Below, piece after piece: positions 9,310 to 18,751 of a stretch of DNA of 64,000 bases; position 1 is the first letter of the stretch, and each line of letters starts with the position of its first letter. Under the pieces are notes generated by a model that searched no databases, was not told the DNA's origin, and saw only the letters and a list, made by a program, of their open reading frames with translations. The DNA lies in contig JAFRXO010000071.1 of the NCBI GenBank assembly GCA_017443465.1, positions 1 through 64,000 on the forward strand, given 5' to 3'. A program made the translations under genes and the position numbers. The stretch is from Bacteroidales bacterium (GTDB lineage: Bacteria; Bacteroidota; Bacteroidia; Bacteroidales; UBA932).

Positions 9310-9326
9310 ACTCCTGAACAGTCATA

Positions 9327-9359
9327 AAAATAAGGCGACCGGATCGGCCGCCTTATTTT
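9327..9359. terminator. Bidirectional terminator between FadL-like gene and fba
   Basis: AAAATAAGGCG (9327-9337) pairs perfectly with CGCCTTATTTT (9349-9359). A- and T-runs on both sides let it serve the convergent genes on either strand. Confidence 0.88.
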
Positions 9360-9377
9360 ATATGATGATTTATCGGA

Positions 9378-10379
9378 TTACTCCGCTTTTCCGTCAGAGC
9401 CGAGAACGTCCGTAATCTTGTGCATATAGAGCTTCTTCATCTCCTCGCGGGCCGGTCCTAGGTACTTGCGGGGATCGAATGCATCCGGGTGCTCACTGAG
9501 ATACTGACGCACTGCTGCGGTCATGGCGAGACGGCTGTCAGAGTCGATGTTGATCTTGCAGACAGCGCTCTTGGAAGCCTCGCGGAGCTGCTCCTCGGGA
9601 ATACCTACTGCATCCGGGAGACGGCCGCCGAAGGAATTGATGGTGTCAACATATTCCTGCGGAACAGAAGAAGAGCCATGGAGAACGATCGGGAAGCCCG
9701 GGAGCTTCTTCTCAATCTCATGAAGGACATCAAAAGCCAGCGGAGGAGGAACCAGACGGCCGGTCTTCGGGTCCCTGGTGCACTGCTCGGGTTTGAACTT
9801 ATAGGCACCATGGGAAGTTCCGATGGAGATTGCGAGAGAATCGCAGCCGGTCTTGCTGGTGAAGTCGATGACTTCCTCCGGACGGGTGTAGTGAGACTCC
9901 TCTGCGGAAACCTCATCCTCTACTCCGGCCAGGACACCAAGCTCAGCCTCAACGGTAACATCATACTTGTGGGCGTACTCGACAACCTTCTTCGTAAGAG
10001 CGACATTCTCATCATATGGGAGAGCGGAACCGTCGATCATCACTGAAGAGAAACCCTTGTCAACGCAGTCCTTGCAGAGTTCGAAGCTGTCACCATGGTC
10101 AAGGTGAAGGACAATCTGGGGATTCTCCCAGCCGAGGGATTTTGCGAACTGCACTGCGCCTTCAGCCATGTAACGGAGAAGGATGGCATTGGCATAATTG
10201 CGTGCTCCCTTGGAAATCTGGAGGATGACAGGAGACTTGAGTTCAGCTGCAGCCATGATGATAGCCTGAAGCTGCTCCATATTGTTGAAGTTGAAGGCAG
10301 GAATGGCATATCCGCCCTTGACAGCCTTGTCAAACATCTCTCTGGTGTTTACAAGACCAATTTCTTTGTATGATACCAT
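9378..10379 (-). CDS. fba: Class II fructose-bisphosphate aldolase
   Basis: This zinc aldolase cleaves fructose 1,6-bisphosphate to dihydroxyacetone phosphate and glyceraldehyde 3-phosphate in glycolysis. Diagnostic segments are AIPAFNFNNMEQ, the zinc-ligand and catalytic region VLHLDHGDSFE, EAELGVLAGVEDEV, ISIGTSHGAYKF and FPIVLHGSSSVP with the DSDSRLAMTAAVR phosphate-binding region. The ATG of MVSYKEIG was chosen because family members begin close to this point. An upstream ATG would add 11 residues without homology. It closes the minus-strand run starting at fumarase, 49 bp after the CYTH gene. Confidence 0.95.
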   Translation of the reverse strand: MVSYKEIGLVNTREMFDKAVKGGYAIPAFNFNNMEQLQAIIMAAAELKSPVILQISKGARNYANAILLRYMAEGAVQFAKSLGWENPQIVLHLDHGDSFELCKDCVDKGFSSVMIDGSALPYDENVALTKKVVEYAHKYDVTVEAELGVLAGVEDEVSAEESHYTRPEEVIDFTSKTGCDSLAISIGTSHGAYKFKPEQCTRDPKTGRLVPPPLAFDVLHEIEKKLPGFPIVLHGSSSVPQEYVDTINSFGGRLPDAVGIPEEQLREASKSAVCKINIDSDSRLAMTAAVRQYLSEHPDAFDPRKYLGPAREEMKKLYMHKITDVLGSDGKAE

Positions 10380-10428
10380 ATTTTTAAAAATTAAACGTTT
10401 CGTGTGTTCCAATTTGTAAATATACGAA

Positions 10429-10920
10429 TTATTTCCATTCTTTGAAAGGGTTAGCCAGCAAAGCGGAATTGTAATATCTCCTGTCCCCCGTCACTTCTTC
10501 TCCCAGCCAATCCGGACGGATAAAGTCCTCGTCCTCACTCCCGAGTTCGATTTCAGCAACCGTGAGTCCGGCATTGTCCCCGAAGAATTCGTCAACTTCG
10601 AAGAAGCGTCCGGACGGCTTTCCTGATGCATCCAGCGCAGGAACTATCCAGCGGGTCTTCTCAATCCGGCCGCCATGGCAGAGGAGGAACAGGTCTTCGG
10701 CATCCCGGAGCGGGATCTCCTTCTCCCACTCCATACGGCTGATCCCGTTGGCCGAGGGACCTTTGATGGTCAGCCACCCTGACCCGTCAGAGATCCTGAC
10801 CCGGACAGTCCTCCCCTTCTCATGCGCGATGTAGCCCTGCCTGATGGAATGGCTTCCGACCGCAAGGGCCTTGTAACTATCGCTCAGCACCAGGAATTTC
10901 CTTTCAGTTTCTATATGCAT
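10429..10920 (-). CDS. CYTH-domain triphosphate tunnel enzyme
   Basis: This 163-residue protein begins with the hallmark ExExK motif (ETERKFLV), followed by alternating charged strands of a tunnel fold: RVRISDGSGWLTIKG, RMEWEKEIP, FEVDEFFG and AEIELGSEDE. CYTH proteins bind triphosphates with divalent metal. Bacterial members are mostly inorganic triphosphatases, with some adenylate cyclases. The size matches the small bacterial triphosphatase group, but the substrate is not settled by sequence. It lies 18 bp after nadD and 49 bp before fba. Confidence 0.9.
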   Translation of the reverse strand: MHIETERKFLVLSDSYKALAVGSHSIRQGYIAHEKGRTVRVRISDGSGWLTIKGPSANGISRMEWEKEIPLRDAEDLFLLCHGGRIEKTRWIVPALDASGKPSGRFFEVDEFFGDNAGLTVAEIELGSEDEDFIRPDWLGEEVTGDRRYYNSALLANPFKEWK

Positions 10921-10938
10921 GGATTCTCTTGTTTACGG

Positions 10939-11496
10939 TTACATCAACACAGAGGACATATCCTCTCCCCTGGAGAGACCCTCGCGTATCCGTGTGGAAG
11001 AAATATCGACCTGCGGAGCTCTCAGGACCTTTATCCTGAAAAGCGGATTCACAGCCTTGAGATTCCTCACGTCGCGTACGGGATGGAAGCCTTCCCTGGG
11101 AAAGACCACTACGCCGTACTCCAGAAGGATACGGCTATAGTCCTTCCAGCCTTTGAAACGGGGCAGATTGTCAGCTCCGACTACAAGGGTAAAGGAATTG
11201 TCTTTCTCCCGTTCACGGAGGGCATCCAGGGTGCGGATCGTATAATGGGGCGGATCCATTCCAAGCTCGATGTCATCGACTTTCACGCGGAGTTCAGGAT
11301 GACGCTTCACAGCCTCGACGGCCGCCGCATAACGCTCCGCTCCTGTCAATGCATTCGAAGCGTCCTTGAAAGGATTCTGGGGAGAGACTACAAGATATAC
11401 GACATCGAATCCGGCAGTACGCGTAAGATACTCCATGATGGCCATATGCCCCACATGAAGGGGATTGAATGACCCGGAGTATACCGCAACCTTCAT
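10939..11496 (-). CDS. nadD: Nicotinate-nucleotide adenylyltransferase
   Basis: This 185-residue nucleotidyltransferase makes nicotinate adenine dinucleotide from nicotinate mononucleotide and ATP in NAD synthesis. The N-terminal phosphate-binding motif GSFNPLHVGHMAI (residues 8-20) is intact. Other family features are VYLVVSPQNPFK, FTLVVGADNLPRFKGWKDY and the C-terminal ISSTRIREGLSRG (ISSTxIR motif). It sits between gmk (7 bp gap) and the CYTH gene (18 bp gap). Confidence 0.95.
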   Translation of the reverse strand: MKVAVYSGSFNPLHVGHMAIMEYLTRTAGFDVVYLVVSPQNPFKDASNALTGAERYAAAVEAVKRHPELRVKVDDIELGMDPPHYTIRTLDALREREKDNSFTLVVGADNLPRFKGWKDYSRILLEYGVVVFPREGFHPVRDVRNLKAVNPLFRIKVLRAPQVDISSTRIREGLSRGEDMSSVLM

Positions 11497-11503
11497 CTCG
11501 CCG

Positions 11504-12067
11504 TCATTTTAGGAAATCGGCCACCATCGCCTCTGCCTCGTCAAGCGCCGTCTTAAGATCATCGTTCACCAGCACCTTGTCGAACTGAGGAGCATATGTA
11601 AGCTCTTCTTCGGCCTTCGCCACACGCTTTTCTATGTCCTCCATGCTGTCGGTGCCCCTGCTGATCAGGCGCTCCCTCAGGACCTCGACCGAAGGTGCCT
11701 GTATGAAAACGGACAAAGCCTTGTCCCCGAAGTACTTCTTGAGATTCACCCCACCCTTGACATCCACGTCGAATATGATCACATTACCTTTCGACCATAT
11801 GCGCTCGACCTCTGACTTGAGGGTACCGTAGAAACGGCCTGGATAGACTTCTTCGTATTCAACGAACTTGTCCTCGTCAATCAGGCCCCTGAACTTTTCC
11901 TCAGTCAGGAACCAGTACTCGACCCCGTTCTTCTCCTCACCGCGAGGCTTACGGGAAGTAGCAGAGACAGAGAACTCCAGCTCAGGATGGAGCCGCAGCA
12001 GATGCGAAACTACCGTACTCTTCCCGGAGCCTGAAGGAGCTGAAAAAATCAAAACTTTCCCATCCAT
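11504..12067 (-). CDS. gmk: Guanylate kinase
   Basis: The protein phosphorylates GMP to GDP with ATP. The P-loop APSGSGKSTVV is at residues 10-20. The GMP-binding segment SVSATSRKPRGEEKNGVEYWFLT and the lid and core region NVIIFDVDVKGGVNLKKYFG follow. At 187 residues it has the usual length. The start codon is the ATG of a CATATG hexamer (12065-12070 on the plus strand). It is second in the fumarase-led minus-strand operon. Confidence 0.96.
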   Translation of the reverse strand: MDGKVLIFSAPSGSGKSTVVSHLLRLHPELEFSVSATSRKPRGEEKNGVEYWFLTEEKFRGLIDEDKFVEYEEVYPGRFYGTLKSEVERIWSKGNVIIFDVDVKGGVNLKKYFGDKALSVFIQAPSVEVLRERLISRGTDSMEDIEKRVAKAEEELTYAPQFDKVLVNDDLKTALDEAEAMVADFLK

Positions 12068-12084
12068 ATGCTTACCCGCGGGAC

Positions 12085-13740
12085 TCAGAGTCCCAGCTTC
12101 TTGAAAAAATCATTCCCCTTGTCATCAACAAGGATAAATGCCGGGAAGTCCTCGACGCGGATCTTCCATATGGCCTCCATCCCGAGTTCAGGGTACTCGA
12201 CGCATTCTATGGAACGGATACAATTCTGGGAAAGGACAGCTGCGACACCACCGATAGTGCCGAGATAGAAGCCTCCGTGCTTCTTGCAGGCATCGGTGAC
12301 GACCTGGGTGCGGTTGCCCTTCGCGATCATGACCAGAGATGCCCCGTGATCCTGGAATTCGTCCACGTACGGATCCATACGGTTAGCCGTAGTCGGGCCC
12401 ATAGAGCCGCAGGGATATCCTTCCGGCGTCTTTGCAGGACCGGCATAAAGGATCGGATGGTCCTTGAAATAAGCGGGCATATCCTCTCCTGCATCGAGAC
12501 GGGCCTTCAGCTTTGCATGGGCGATGTCGCGGGCGACGATGATTGTGCCCTTGAGATTCACGCGGGTACTGACAGGGTACTTGGTGAGTTCGGCACGGAC
12601 TGAGTCTATCCCCTTGTCGAGGTCGATCTCAATACCCTTAGGGCCTTCGCCTGCCCTGCGGTACTCCTCAGGGATGAGCTCGGACGGATTGATGTCCATC
12701 TTCTCGATCCACACGCCGTCAGCATTGATCTTGCTCTTGATGTTACGGTCTGCAGAACAGCTGACACCCATTCCTATAGGACAGCTTGCACCGTGACGGG
12801 GAAGGCGGATAACCCTGATATCATGGGCCAGGTACTTACCGCCGAACTGGGCGCCAAGGCCAATTTTCCTGGCTTCTTCCATGAGTTTCTCCTCGAGGCC
12901 GGTGTCGCGGAATGCACGGCCGGTTTCGTCACCCGTAGTGGGCAGGTTGTCATAATATTTGATGCTGGCCAGCTTCACTGTCAGCAGGTTCTTCTCTGCA
13001 CTGGTGCCGCCGATCACAAATGCTATATGGTAAGGCGGGCATGCCGCTGTACCGAGGCTCTTCATCTTCTCCACCAGGAACGGCAGAAGCGTACCTTCGT
13101 TCTGGATGGTAGCCTTGGTCATCGGGTAGAAATAGGTCTTATTGGCCGAACCGCCGCCCTTGGCAACCATCACGAAGCGATATTCGCTGCCCTGGGTCGC
13201 CTCAATGTCGATCTGGGCGGGAAGGTTGCACTTCGTATTGACTTCGTTGTACATATCCAGAGGTGCATTCTGGCTGTAACGGAGATTCTCCTGGGTATAT
13301 GTATTGAACACACCGCGGCTCAAGGCTTCCTCATCCTCGAAATCCGTCCATACATGCTGACCCTTCTCGCCGTGGATGATGGCTGTACCTGTATCCTGGC
13401 AGAACGGAAGGACTCCCTTAACGGATGTTTCGGCGTTGCGAAGGAACTGTAACGCAACATATTTGTCGTTCTCTGAGGCCTCGGGATCGCTGAGGATCGC
13501 CGCCACCTGCTCATTGTGAGAGCGGCGGAGCATGAACTGGCAATCATGGAACGACTGCTGGGAGACCAGCGTCAGGGCCTCGGGGGAAACTTCGAGGATA
13601 GTCCTGACTCCACATCCGGACTTATCGCACAGCTGCGTTGTCTTTACCAGTTTCTCAGAGCCGGGAATCTTGTAATACTCTGTCTTGTCTTCTCCCAACT
13701 GGAACATGGGAGCGTACTTGAAAACCATAGAATTCAGCAT
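12085..13740 (-). CDS. fum: Class I (iron-sulfur) fumarate hydratase
   Basis: This enzyme interconverts fumarate and malate. The sequence is the class I, FumA/FumB-like single chain. The N-terminal half contains [26 protein letters not shown] and [16 protein letters not shown]. The C-terminal half contains [39 protein letters not shown] and KGNRTQVV. Conserved Cys residues can hold a 4Fe-4S cluster. The start is the ATG of MLNSMVF. A longer frame would begin upstream of the predicted transcription start. The promoter at 13760-13767 is back to back with that of prfB. Confidence 0.94.
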   Translation of the reverse strand: MLNSMVFKYAPMFQLGEDKTEYYKIPGSEKLVKTTQLCDKSGCGVRTILEVSPEALTLVSQQSFHDCQFMLRRSHNEQVAAILSDPEASENDKYVALQFLRNAETSVKGVLPFCQDTGTAIIHGEKGQHVWTDFEDEEALSRGVFNTYTQENLRYSQNAPLDMYNEVNTKCNLPAQIDIEATQGSEYRFVMVAKGGGSANKTYFYPMTKATIQNEGTLLPFLVEKMKSLGTAACPPYHIAFVIGGTSAEKNLLTVKLASIKYYDNLPTTGDETGRAFRDTGLEEKLMEEARKIGLGAQFGGKYLAHDIRVIRLPRHGASCPIGMGVSCSADRNIKSKINADGVWIEKMDINPSELIPEEYRRAGEGPKGIEIDLDKGIDSVRAELTKYPVSTRVNLKGTIIVARDIAHAKLKARLDAGEDMPAYFKDHPILYAGPAKTPEGYPCGSMGPTTANRMDPYVDEFQDHGASLVMIAKGNRTQVVTDACKKHGGFYLGTIGGVAAVLSQNCIRSIECVEYPELGMEAIWKIRVEDFPAFILVDDKGNDFFKKLGL

Positions 13741-13759
13741 TTTGGGGTTTAGTGGATTG

Positions 13760-13767
13760 CAAAAATA
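13760..13767 (-). promoter_or_regulatory. -7 box for the fumarase operon
   Basis: TATTTTTG on the minus strand fits TAnnTTTG and places transcription start about 13 bases before the chosen ATG at 13740. The -33 element is weak. Confidence 0.6.
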
Positions 13768-13788
13768 GCGATTTTCCTTAAATATGAC

Positions 13789-13796
13789 TAATTTTG
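13789..13796 (+). promoter_or_regulatory. -7 box for prfB
   Basis: TAATTTTG fits TAnnTTTG. The transcript would begin near 13803, about 28 nt before prfB. No clear TTTG is found 19-21 nt upstream. Confidence 0.55.
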
Positions 13797-13830
13797 CGAA
13801 TGACAATTCCGAACCAGAAGGATCAAGATA

Positions 13831-14979
13831 ATGACAAACCAAGAGCAGATAAATTCACTTCATGAAAGGATCGACGCCCTTTCGGGGATCCTGGACATCG
13901 AGGCCAAGAGGCGGCAGGTAGAGCAGTTGCAGGAGAAGACCCTGGCACCGGATTTCTGGAATGACCCCAAGGCGGCAGAGGCATTCATGAAAAAGATGAA
14001 CTCCGTAAAGTCCTGGGTAACGGCCTATGACAAAGCCTTCAGCGGGACGGAGGACCTGGACGTGCTCCTGGAATTTGCCAGGGAAAGTCTTTCCGGAATC
14101 GAGGACGAGGCCGCAGAAACGCCAGAAAGCAAAGAGCTTGACGAAGCATATGCCAAGGTAGAGAGCGACATAGCCGCCCTTGAGCTGCGGAACATGCTCG
14201 GCTCGGAAGGAGACAGCCTCGGAGCCATTCTCACCATCAACTCCGGAGCAGGCGGCACCGAATCCAACGACTGGTCAGCCATGCTCATGCGAATGTACAT
14301 GCGATGGGGAGAGCGTAACGGCTACAAGATGACGGTCACCGACCTCCTCGACGGAGACGAGGCCGGCATCAAATCCGCCACGATACAGGTCGAGGGCGAT
14401 TATGCATATGGCTACCTGAAAGCGGAAAACGGAGTTCACCGGCTCGTCCGTATCTCCCCCTTCAACGCCCAGGGAAAGCGCCAGACCACATTCTCCTCCG
14501 TCTTCGTATATCCCCTCATCGACGAGACCATAAACATCGAGATCAGTCCTTCGGACATCGAATGGGACACCTTCCGGTCCGGCGGACACGGCGGCCAGAA
14601 CGTCAACAAGGTGGAAACCGGTGTCAGGGTACGCCATATCCCGACAGGGATCACGGTCGAGAACACCGAGACACGTTCACAACAGGACAACAGGCAGAAC
14701 GCCCTGAGGATCCTCAAATCCAGGCTATACGACCTCGAGCTCAAGAAGCGCCAGGAGAAACAGGCAGAGCTTGAAGGCCAGAAGAAAAAGATCGAATGGG
14801 GCTCCCAGATCCGCTCATATGTACTCCACCCCTACAAAATGGTCAAGGACCTGCGTACGGGCTACTCCACCGCAGACACCCAGGGTGTCCTCGACGGCGA
14901 CCTCAACGAATTTATGCGCCGCTTCCTCATGCAGGAAGGCAGCGGCACTGTGTCCGAACCTATAGAAGACATAGACTGA
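13831..14979 (+). CDS. prfB: Peptide chain release factor 2
   Basis: RF2 ends translation at UAA and UGA. The stop-recognition tripeptide SPF is at residues 209-211 ([12 protein letters not shown]) and the catalytic GGQ at 254-256 ([11 protein letters not shown]). In many bacteria the gene has a programmed +1 frameshift near codon 25. Here that position reads [10 protein letters not shown] with ATC CTG GAC, without TGA, so the gene is continuous and lacks this autoregulation. Length is 382 residues. It lies 7 bp ahead of murI and diverges from fumarase. Confidence 0.96.
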   Translation: MTNQEQINSLHERIDALSGILDIEAKRRQVEQLQEKTLAPDFWNDPKAAEAFMKKMNSVKSWVTAYDKAFSGTEDLDVLLEFARESLSGIEDEAAETPESKELDEAYAKVESDIAALELRNMLGSEGDSLGAILTINSGAGGTESNDWSAMLMRMYMRWGERNGYKMTVTDLLDGDEAGIKSATIQVEGDYAYGYLKAENGVHRLVRISPFNAQGKRQTTFSSVFVYPLIDETINIEISPSDIEWDTFRSGGHGGQNVNKVETGVRVRHIPTGITVENTETRSQQDNRQNALRILKSRLYDLELKKRQEKQAELEGQKKKIEWGSQIRSYVLHPYKMVKDLRTGYSTADTQGVLDGDLNEFMRRFLMQEGSGTVSEPIEDID

Positions 14980-14986
14980 CACTTTC

Positions 14987-15817
14987 ATGATAGGGATCTT
15001 CGACTCAGGCGCAGGCGGGATGTCCGTCCTAAGGGAGATTCTCAAGCTTCTCCCCCAGGAGAAATACGTTTATTACTCGGACAATGCAAACTGCCCCTAC
15101 GGAGAGAAGACCAGGGAGTTCATCATTGAGCGCAGCCGCGCCATCACCCGCGAGCTGCTCGGCAAAGGCTGCGGGATAATAGTCGTCGCCTGCAACACGG
15201 CGACCAGTGCGGCTATAGAGACCCTCCGGGAGGAATTCGCCCCCGTAAAATTCATCGGGATGGAGCCGGCCATCAAACCCGCCGTGCTCAGCACCCGAAC
15301 CGGAGTAATAGGGGTACTCGCCACTGCCGGAACCCTCAAAGGCTCGAAGTACCTGATCAGCAAAGGCATCTATGAAGACGACGTCCGGATTGAGGAGCAT
15401 GTCGGGCAGGGATATGTCGAGCTGGTGGAAAACGGCGAACTGGAAGGACCTCATGCCGAAGAGGTTGTCAGGAAAAGCCTGCAGCCCCTGCTCGACGCAG
15501 GTGCGGACAACATAGTACTCGGATGCACACATTATCCGTTCCTCCGGCCACTTATCCGCAAGATCGCAGGCCCCTCAGTGAAGATACTCGATCCTGCGCC
15601 GGCCACTGCAAGGCACCTGATTTATGTGATGGTCCAGGAAAAGCTCATTTCCGAGACTGATGCCACCCATGCCCTGGCTAAGGTGATCGAACTGGCAGAG
15701 GCGGCTGACCGGAATGAAGAACCCGGAAAAGCAGGCCTCCAGAACATCCCGGACATCGAGCTGATCTCATCCGGAGACCCCCAGCCACTGAAAAACATCT
15801 GCCGGCAGATCCTGTAA
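14987..15817 (+). CDS. murI: Glutamate racemase
   Basis: The protein converts L- to D-glutamate for peptidoglycan. The N terminus IGIFDSGAGGMSV and the segment YSDNANCPYGEK are diagnostic. The two catalytic cysteines are visible in VVACNTATS and VLGCTHYPFL. At 276 residues it has normal length. It starts 7 bp after prfB and is probably co-transcribed. Its stop codon lies in the loop of the downstream terminator hairpin. Confidence 0.96.
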   Translation: MIGIFDSGAGGMSVLREILKLLPQEKYVYYSDNANCPYGEKTREFIIERSRAITRELLGKGCGIIVVACNTATSAAIETLREEFAPVKFIGMEPAIKPAVLSTRTGVIGVLATAGTLKGSKYLISKGIYEDDVRIEEHVGQGYVELVENGELEGPHAEEVVRKSLQPLLDAGADNIVLGCTHYPFLRPLIRKIAGPSVKILDPAPATARHLIYVMVQEKLISETDATHALAKVIELAEAADRNEEPGKAGLQNIPDIELISSGDPQPLKNICRQIL

Positions 15818-15837
15818 CCTGCCGGCAGATTCATTTT
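15799..15837 (+). terminator. Terminator enclosing the murI stop codon
   Basis: Two copies of CTGCCGGCAG (15799-15808 and 15819-15828) pair to a 10-bp stem. The loop contains the murI TAA (15815-15817), and ATTCATTTTT follows. Each arm is itself palindromic. Confidence 0.65.
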
Positions 15838-15868
15838 TCCGAGAATGTCTCTCTGGCAAGAGACTTCC

Positions 15869-17443
15869 CTATCTGTACTGATTGTGCCTGGCGGCCAGGT
15901 CGCCGTACATCTGTCCGAGGACCTCAAGGTAGGGATTACCGTCAACCAGGGTGAGCCTGTAAACGGTGTCGTCAACCTTGTAATAGTCATTGCCGTTCAG
16001 CGATATCACATCGTAGTCATCCGGGAGTGAGGAGACCAGGGCTCCTGCGGGAGGAACGATCACCTGATACTGTCCGGTGGAGTTGATGATGTAGAACACA
16101 CCATCCTGATAGTAATACTCCTGATTGGCATATGCATAGCTTTGCGCGAGCCCGAGAGTGTTGGCGACCGAGTAGGAATCGTTCGCACGATTCATGTTCA
16201 GGGCCATGGCTGCATTCTGGGCAGCAATGGTAGCATTGTTCTGCGCAATTATGCGGTTCTGCTCATCGATGTAGCGGTTGTTGGCGTCAATCGCCCTGTA
16301 CACCCTGTAGGTGCTGTTGTAGAACGAGAAGCGTACCGCGTCGAAAAGGACTCCGACAGGATCGATGCAAACTCCGAAGGGAGGCCTGCATATGTACCAT
16401 CCTGTGCCCCAGGGCCTGTAATAGACACCGTTGTAAAAGCGGTAGTCGATGCCCCAGTAGGTAACTATCCTGCAACGGGGAGGCAGGGCGTGAATCCTGT
16501 AGCCGAAGTAGTGCGGCTCCGGTCCCCAGAACCTTCCCGGACGGTCCCAGTAGATGAGATCGCGCTCGCGGGGCGGGATCCTGTGGACGTTGCGGTCTTC
16601 CCCGACCCTGAGGAAGTCGCTTGCGTCGTTCCCGTTGTCCCTTGATGCACGGCCACGGACATCGGCATTGGCGTTTCCGCCTGCTTTTGGCTGGGCATTG
16701 TCAGTACTGACGGCAGACAGGCCGCCGCGGGTAACATTGGAGTTGGAGCGCACATCAGATGTGCGGGCTACGGTTGTTCCTACGCGCTGTGTACCGCTGC
16801 TGCGGACAGTGCCGTCATTGGAAGAGACGGTAGCAGCGCTGCTGCGGCTTGTGGAGGAGCCTGTACGGACCTGGGAAGTACCAGTCGTCCTGCTGGTAGA
16901 GGAGCCTGTGCGGACCTGGGAGGTGCCGGTGCTCCTGCTGGTGGAGGAGCCTGTACGGACTTGGGAGGTACCGGTGCTCCTGCTGGTGGAGGTGGAACCG
17001 GTGCGGACTTGCGGGCTGCTGGTAGAACCAGAGCTGCGGACCGTGCTGGTGCCGGTGCTCCTGCTGGTGGAGGAAGAACCCGTGCGGACCTGGGAGGTGC
17101 CGGTGCTCCTGCTGGAGGAGGAGGAACCGGTACGGACCTGCGGGCTGCGGCTTGAACCGGAGCTGCGGACCGTGCTGGTACCAGAGCTTCTGCTGGAAGA
17201 AGAACTGCTGCGGACCGTGCTGGAGCCTGTGCTCCTGCTGGCGGAAGAGCTTCTGCTGACAGATGATGATGAAGACGAACTCCTGCTCACCTGCGACCCA
17301 CTTCTGGAAGAGGAAGAGCGGGAAGTCGTGGAAGAAGAACTACGGGAACCCGTGGTCCTGGACTGAGCGAAGGAAACGGACGGAGCCGCCATCAACGCAA
17401 AGGAGACAAGCACTGCTATGAGTGAGTTAACGTTCGTTTTCAT
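15869..17443 (-). CDS. DUF6515-type secreted protein with Ser/Arg tandem repeats
   Basis: The 524-residue protein has a signal peptide (residues 1-26, ending SVSFAQ). A long Ser/Arg/Thr tract follows to about residue 215, containing repeated units such as TGTSQVRTGSSTSRS. A linker (DNAQPKAGGNANADVRG) leads to a conserved C-terminal domain from about 280. There GYRIHALPPRCR, YNGVYYRPWGTGWYICRPPFG and a repeat of the same pattern near the end (YYYQDGVFYIINSTGQYQVIVPP) match DUF6515. A predicted helix rich in Asn/Ala lies between. The function of the family is unknown. It is last in the NamZ/AmpG operon, 19 bp after namZ. Confidence 0.85.
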   Translation of the reverse strand: MKTNVNSLIAVLVSFALMAAPSVSFAQSRTTGSRSSSSTTSRSSSSRSGSQVSRSSSSSSSVSRSSSASRSTGSSTVRSSSSSSRSSGTSTVRSSGSSRSPQVRTGSSSSSRSTGTSQVRTGSSSTSRSTGTSTVRSSGSTSSPQVRTGSTSTSRSTGTSQVRTGSSTSRSTGTSQVRTGSSTSRTTGTSQVRTGSSTSRSSAATVSSNDGTVRSSGTQRVGTTVARTSDVRSNSNVTRGGLSAVSTDNAQPKAGGNANADVRGRASRDNGNDASDFLRVGEDRNVHRIPPRERDLIYWDRPGRFWGPEPHYFGYRIHALPPRCRIVTYWGIDYRFYNGVYYRPWGTGWYICRPPFGVCIDPVGVLFDAVRFSFYNSTYRVYRAIDANNRYIDEQNRIIAQNNATIAAQNAAMALNMNRANDSYSVANTLGLAQSYAYANQEYYYQDGVFYIINSTGQYQVIVPPAGALVSSLPDDYDVISLNGNDYYKVDDTVYRLTLVDGNPYLEVLGQMYGDLAARHNQYR

Positions 17444-17462
17444 GATAATAGAGTTTTAAGTG

Positions 17463-18743
17463 TCAATAATACAAGTAATACTTTCTTGAAAGTGTCCTGA
17501 AAGTTTCAACATCTTTCATCCAGTAACTTTCGATATCCGACACCTTCATATCCTTTGCAAAGTTCAATCTTACATAATCCGTACCACAAATTTTATCAAG
17601 CATTCCGCCGCGGCTCAAAGACTTAAATGGATTATGCCCAGGCCACAGTTCATTGACCGCCTGCATCACGTAGAATTGCGTCATGGTGAGTACCGCAGCA
17701 GGATAGTCGGTGTAGAAGAACTGGACCCCGTGCAGCAGCTTGCCGGCTGCTCCGCCAAAGAACGGCTTATAGTGGATAACCCTGAAATCCACCCCGGGAA
17801 GGTCATATGAATCCAGACGTGCCTTGAGGCGGTCGGCGTCAATCCACTCGGCCGCGAAAGTAGCAAACGGAAGAGTGTAGCCTATGCCGATATTGAGGAA
17901 ACCGCTGAATTCACCGCATATGCCTGATGAAGGATAGCATATGGCTGTCTCCGGATACGGGATGTTCGGCGAAGGGAGGACCCATGGAAGACGTGTGTCG
18001 TCATAGATCATGTCGCGGTGCCATCCCTCCATCGGAACTACTGTCAGGCGGCATTTCAGCGGTGGCTGGTCGCCTTTCTGCCCGCGGTTCATTCCCTCCT
18101 CGTTGATCATGCGTGCCAGTTCGCCGACAGTCAGTCCGTAAACATATGGGATGGCGAACTCTCCGACGAATGAGAAGAATCCGCTCTCAACCAGGCAGCC
18201 TTCCACCTTGTTGCCGCCGAGGGGATTCGGACGGTCAAGGACCATGACCTCGATGTCGTTGCGGGCACATGCGCGCATGACCAGGCCAAGAGTGGAAATA
18301 AATGTGTATGAGCGGGTCCCGACATCCTGGATGTCGTACACCATCACGTCGATCCCGCGCAGCATCTCATCGGTAGGCTCCCTTGTCGCGCCATATATCG
18401 AATAGACCGGAAGGCCTGTGGAGGCATCCTTGGAGTCGGCGACATGACCGCCGGCATATGCATCTCCGCGCACCCCATGTTCCGGACCGAAGAGGGCCAC
18501 AAGGTTGACACCAGGGGCCTCATGAAGGATATCTATGGTTGAGCGGAGGTTTCTGTCCACTCCGGAGGGGTTCGTGACAAGGCCGACGCGCTTGCCCTCA
18601 AGGCCTTTGAAACCGCTGTCGCGGAGCACCTCGATTCCGGTCCGGACGACCGTCGCTTCGGAGGATGAGGCGGAGGAGCCGCCGGCACATGCCGGAATGG
18701 CGGCAAGCAGCAGCAATGAATAGAGCAGGAACTTGGTCTTCAT
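17463..18743 (-). CDS. namZ: DUF1343 / NamZ-family exo-beta-N-acetylmuramidase (GH171), lipoprotein
   Basis: NamZ, known from Bacillus subtilis and Tannerella forsythia, removes terminal MurNAc from cell-wall glycan fragments. This 426-residue copy has a lipoprotein signal (LLLAAIPACAG). The DUF1343 core follows: GKRVGLVTNPSGV, ALFGPEHGVRGDAYAGGHV, LPVYSIYG, VYDIQDVGTRSYTFI, VLDRPNPLGG and PSPNIPYPETAICYPS. It sits between an AmpG-like carrier (8 bp) and the DUF6515 gene. This supports a role in recovering MurNAc or muropeptides; that link is inference. The start ATG is part of CATATG at 18741. Confidence 0.92.
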   Translation of the reverse strand: MKTKFLLYSLLLLAAIPACAGGSSASSSEATVVRTGIEVLRDSGFKGLEGKRVGLVTNPSGVDRNLRSTIDILHEAPGVNLVALFGPEHGVRGDAYAGGHVADSKDASTGLPVYSIYGATREPTDEMLRGIDVMVYDIQDVGTRSYTFISTLGLVMRACARNDIEVMVLDRPNPLGGNKVEGCLVESGFFSFVGEFAIPYVYGLTVGELARMINEEGMNRGQKGDQPPLKCRLTVVPMEGWHRDMIYDDTRLPWVLPSPNIPYPETAICYPSSGICGEFSGFLNIGIGYTLPFATFAAEWIDADRLKARLDSYDLPGVDFRVIHYKPFFGGAAGKLLHGVQFFYTDYPAAVLTMTQFYVMQAVNELWPGHNPFKSLSRGGMLDKICGTDYVRLNFAKDMKVSDIESYWMKDVETFRTLSRKYYLYY

Positions 18744-18751
18744 ATGATATC

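Noticed and set aside
12085-13842. Longer fumarase start at 13842
   Set aside because: It would begin upstream of the predicted promoter and inside the prfB coding start; MLNSMVF at 13740 fits promoter and family.
16554-17366. 270-codon plus-strand ORF rich in Glu/Leu/Val opposite the DUF6515 repeats, and a possible CRISPR-like repeat array
   Set aside because: Repeats are in-frame protein repeats without unique spacers or cas genes; the antisense ORF is only their complement.
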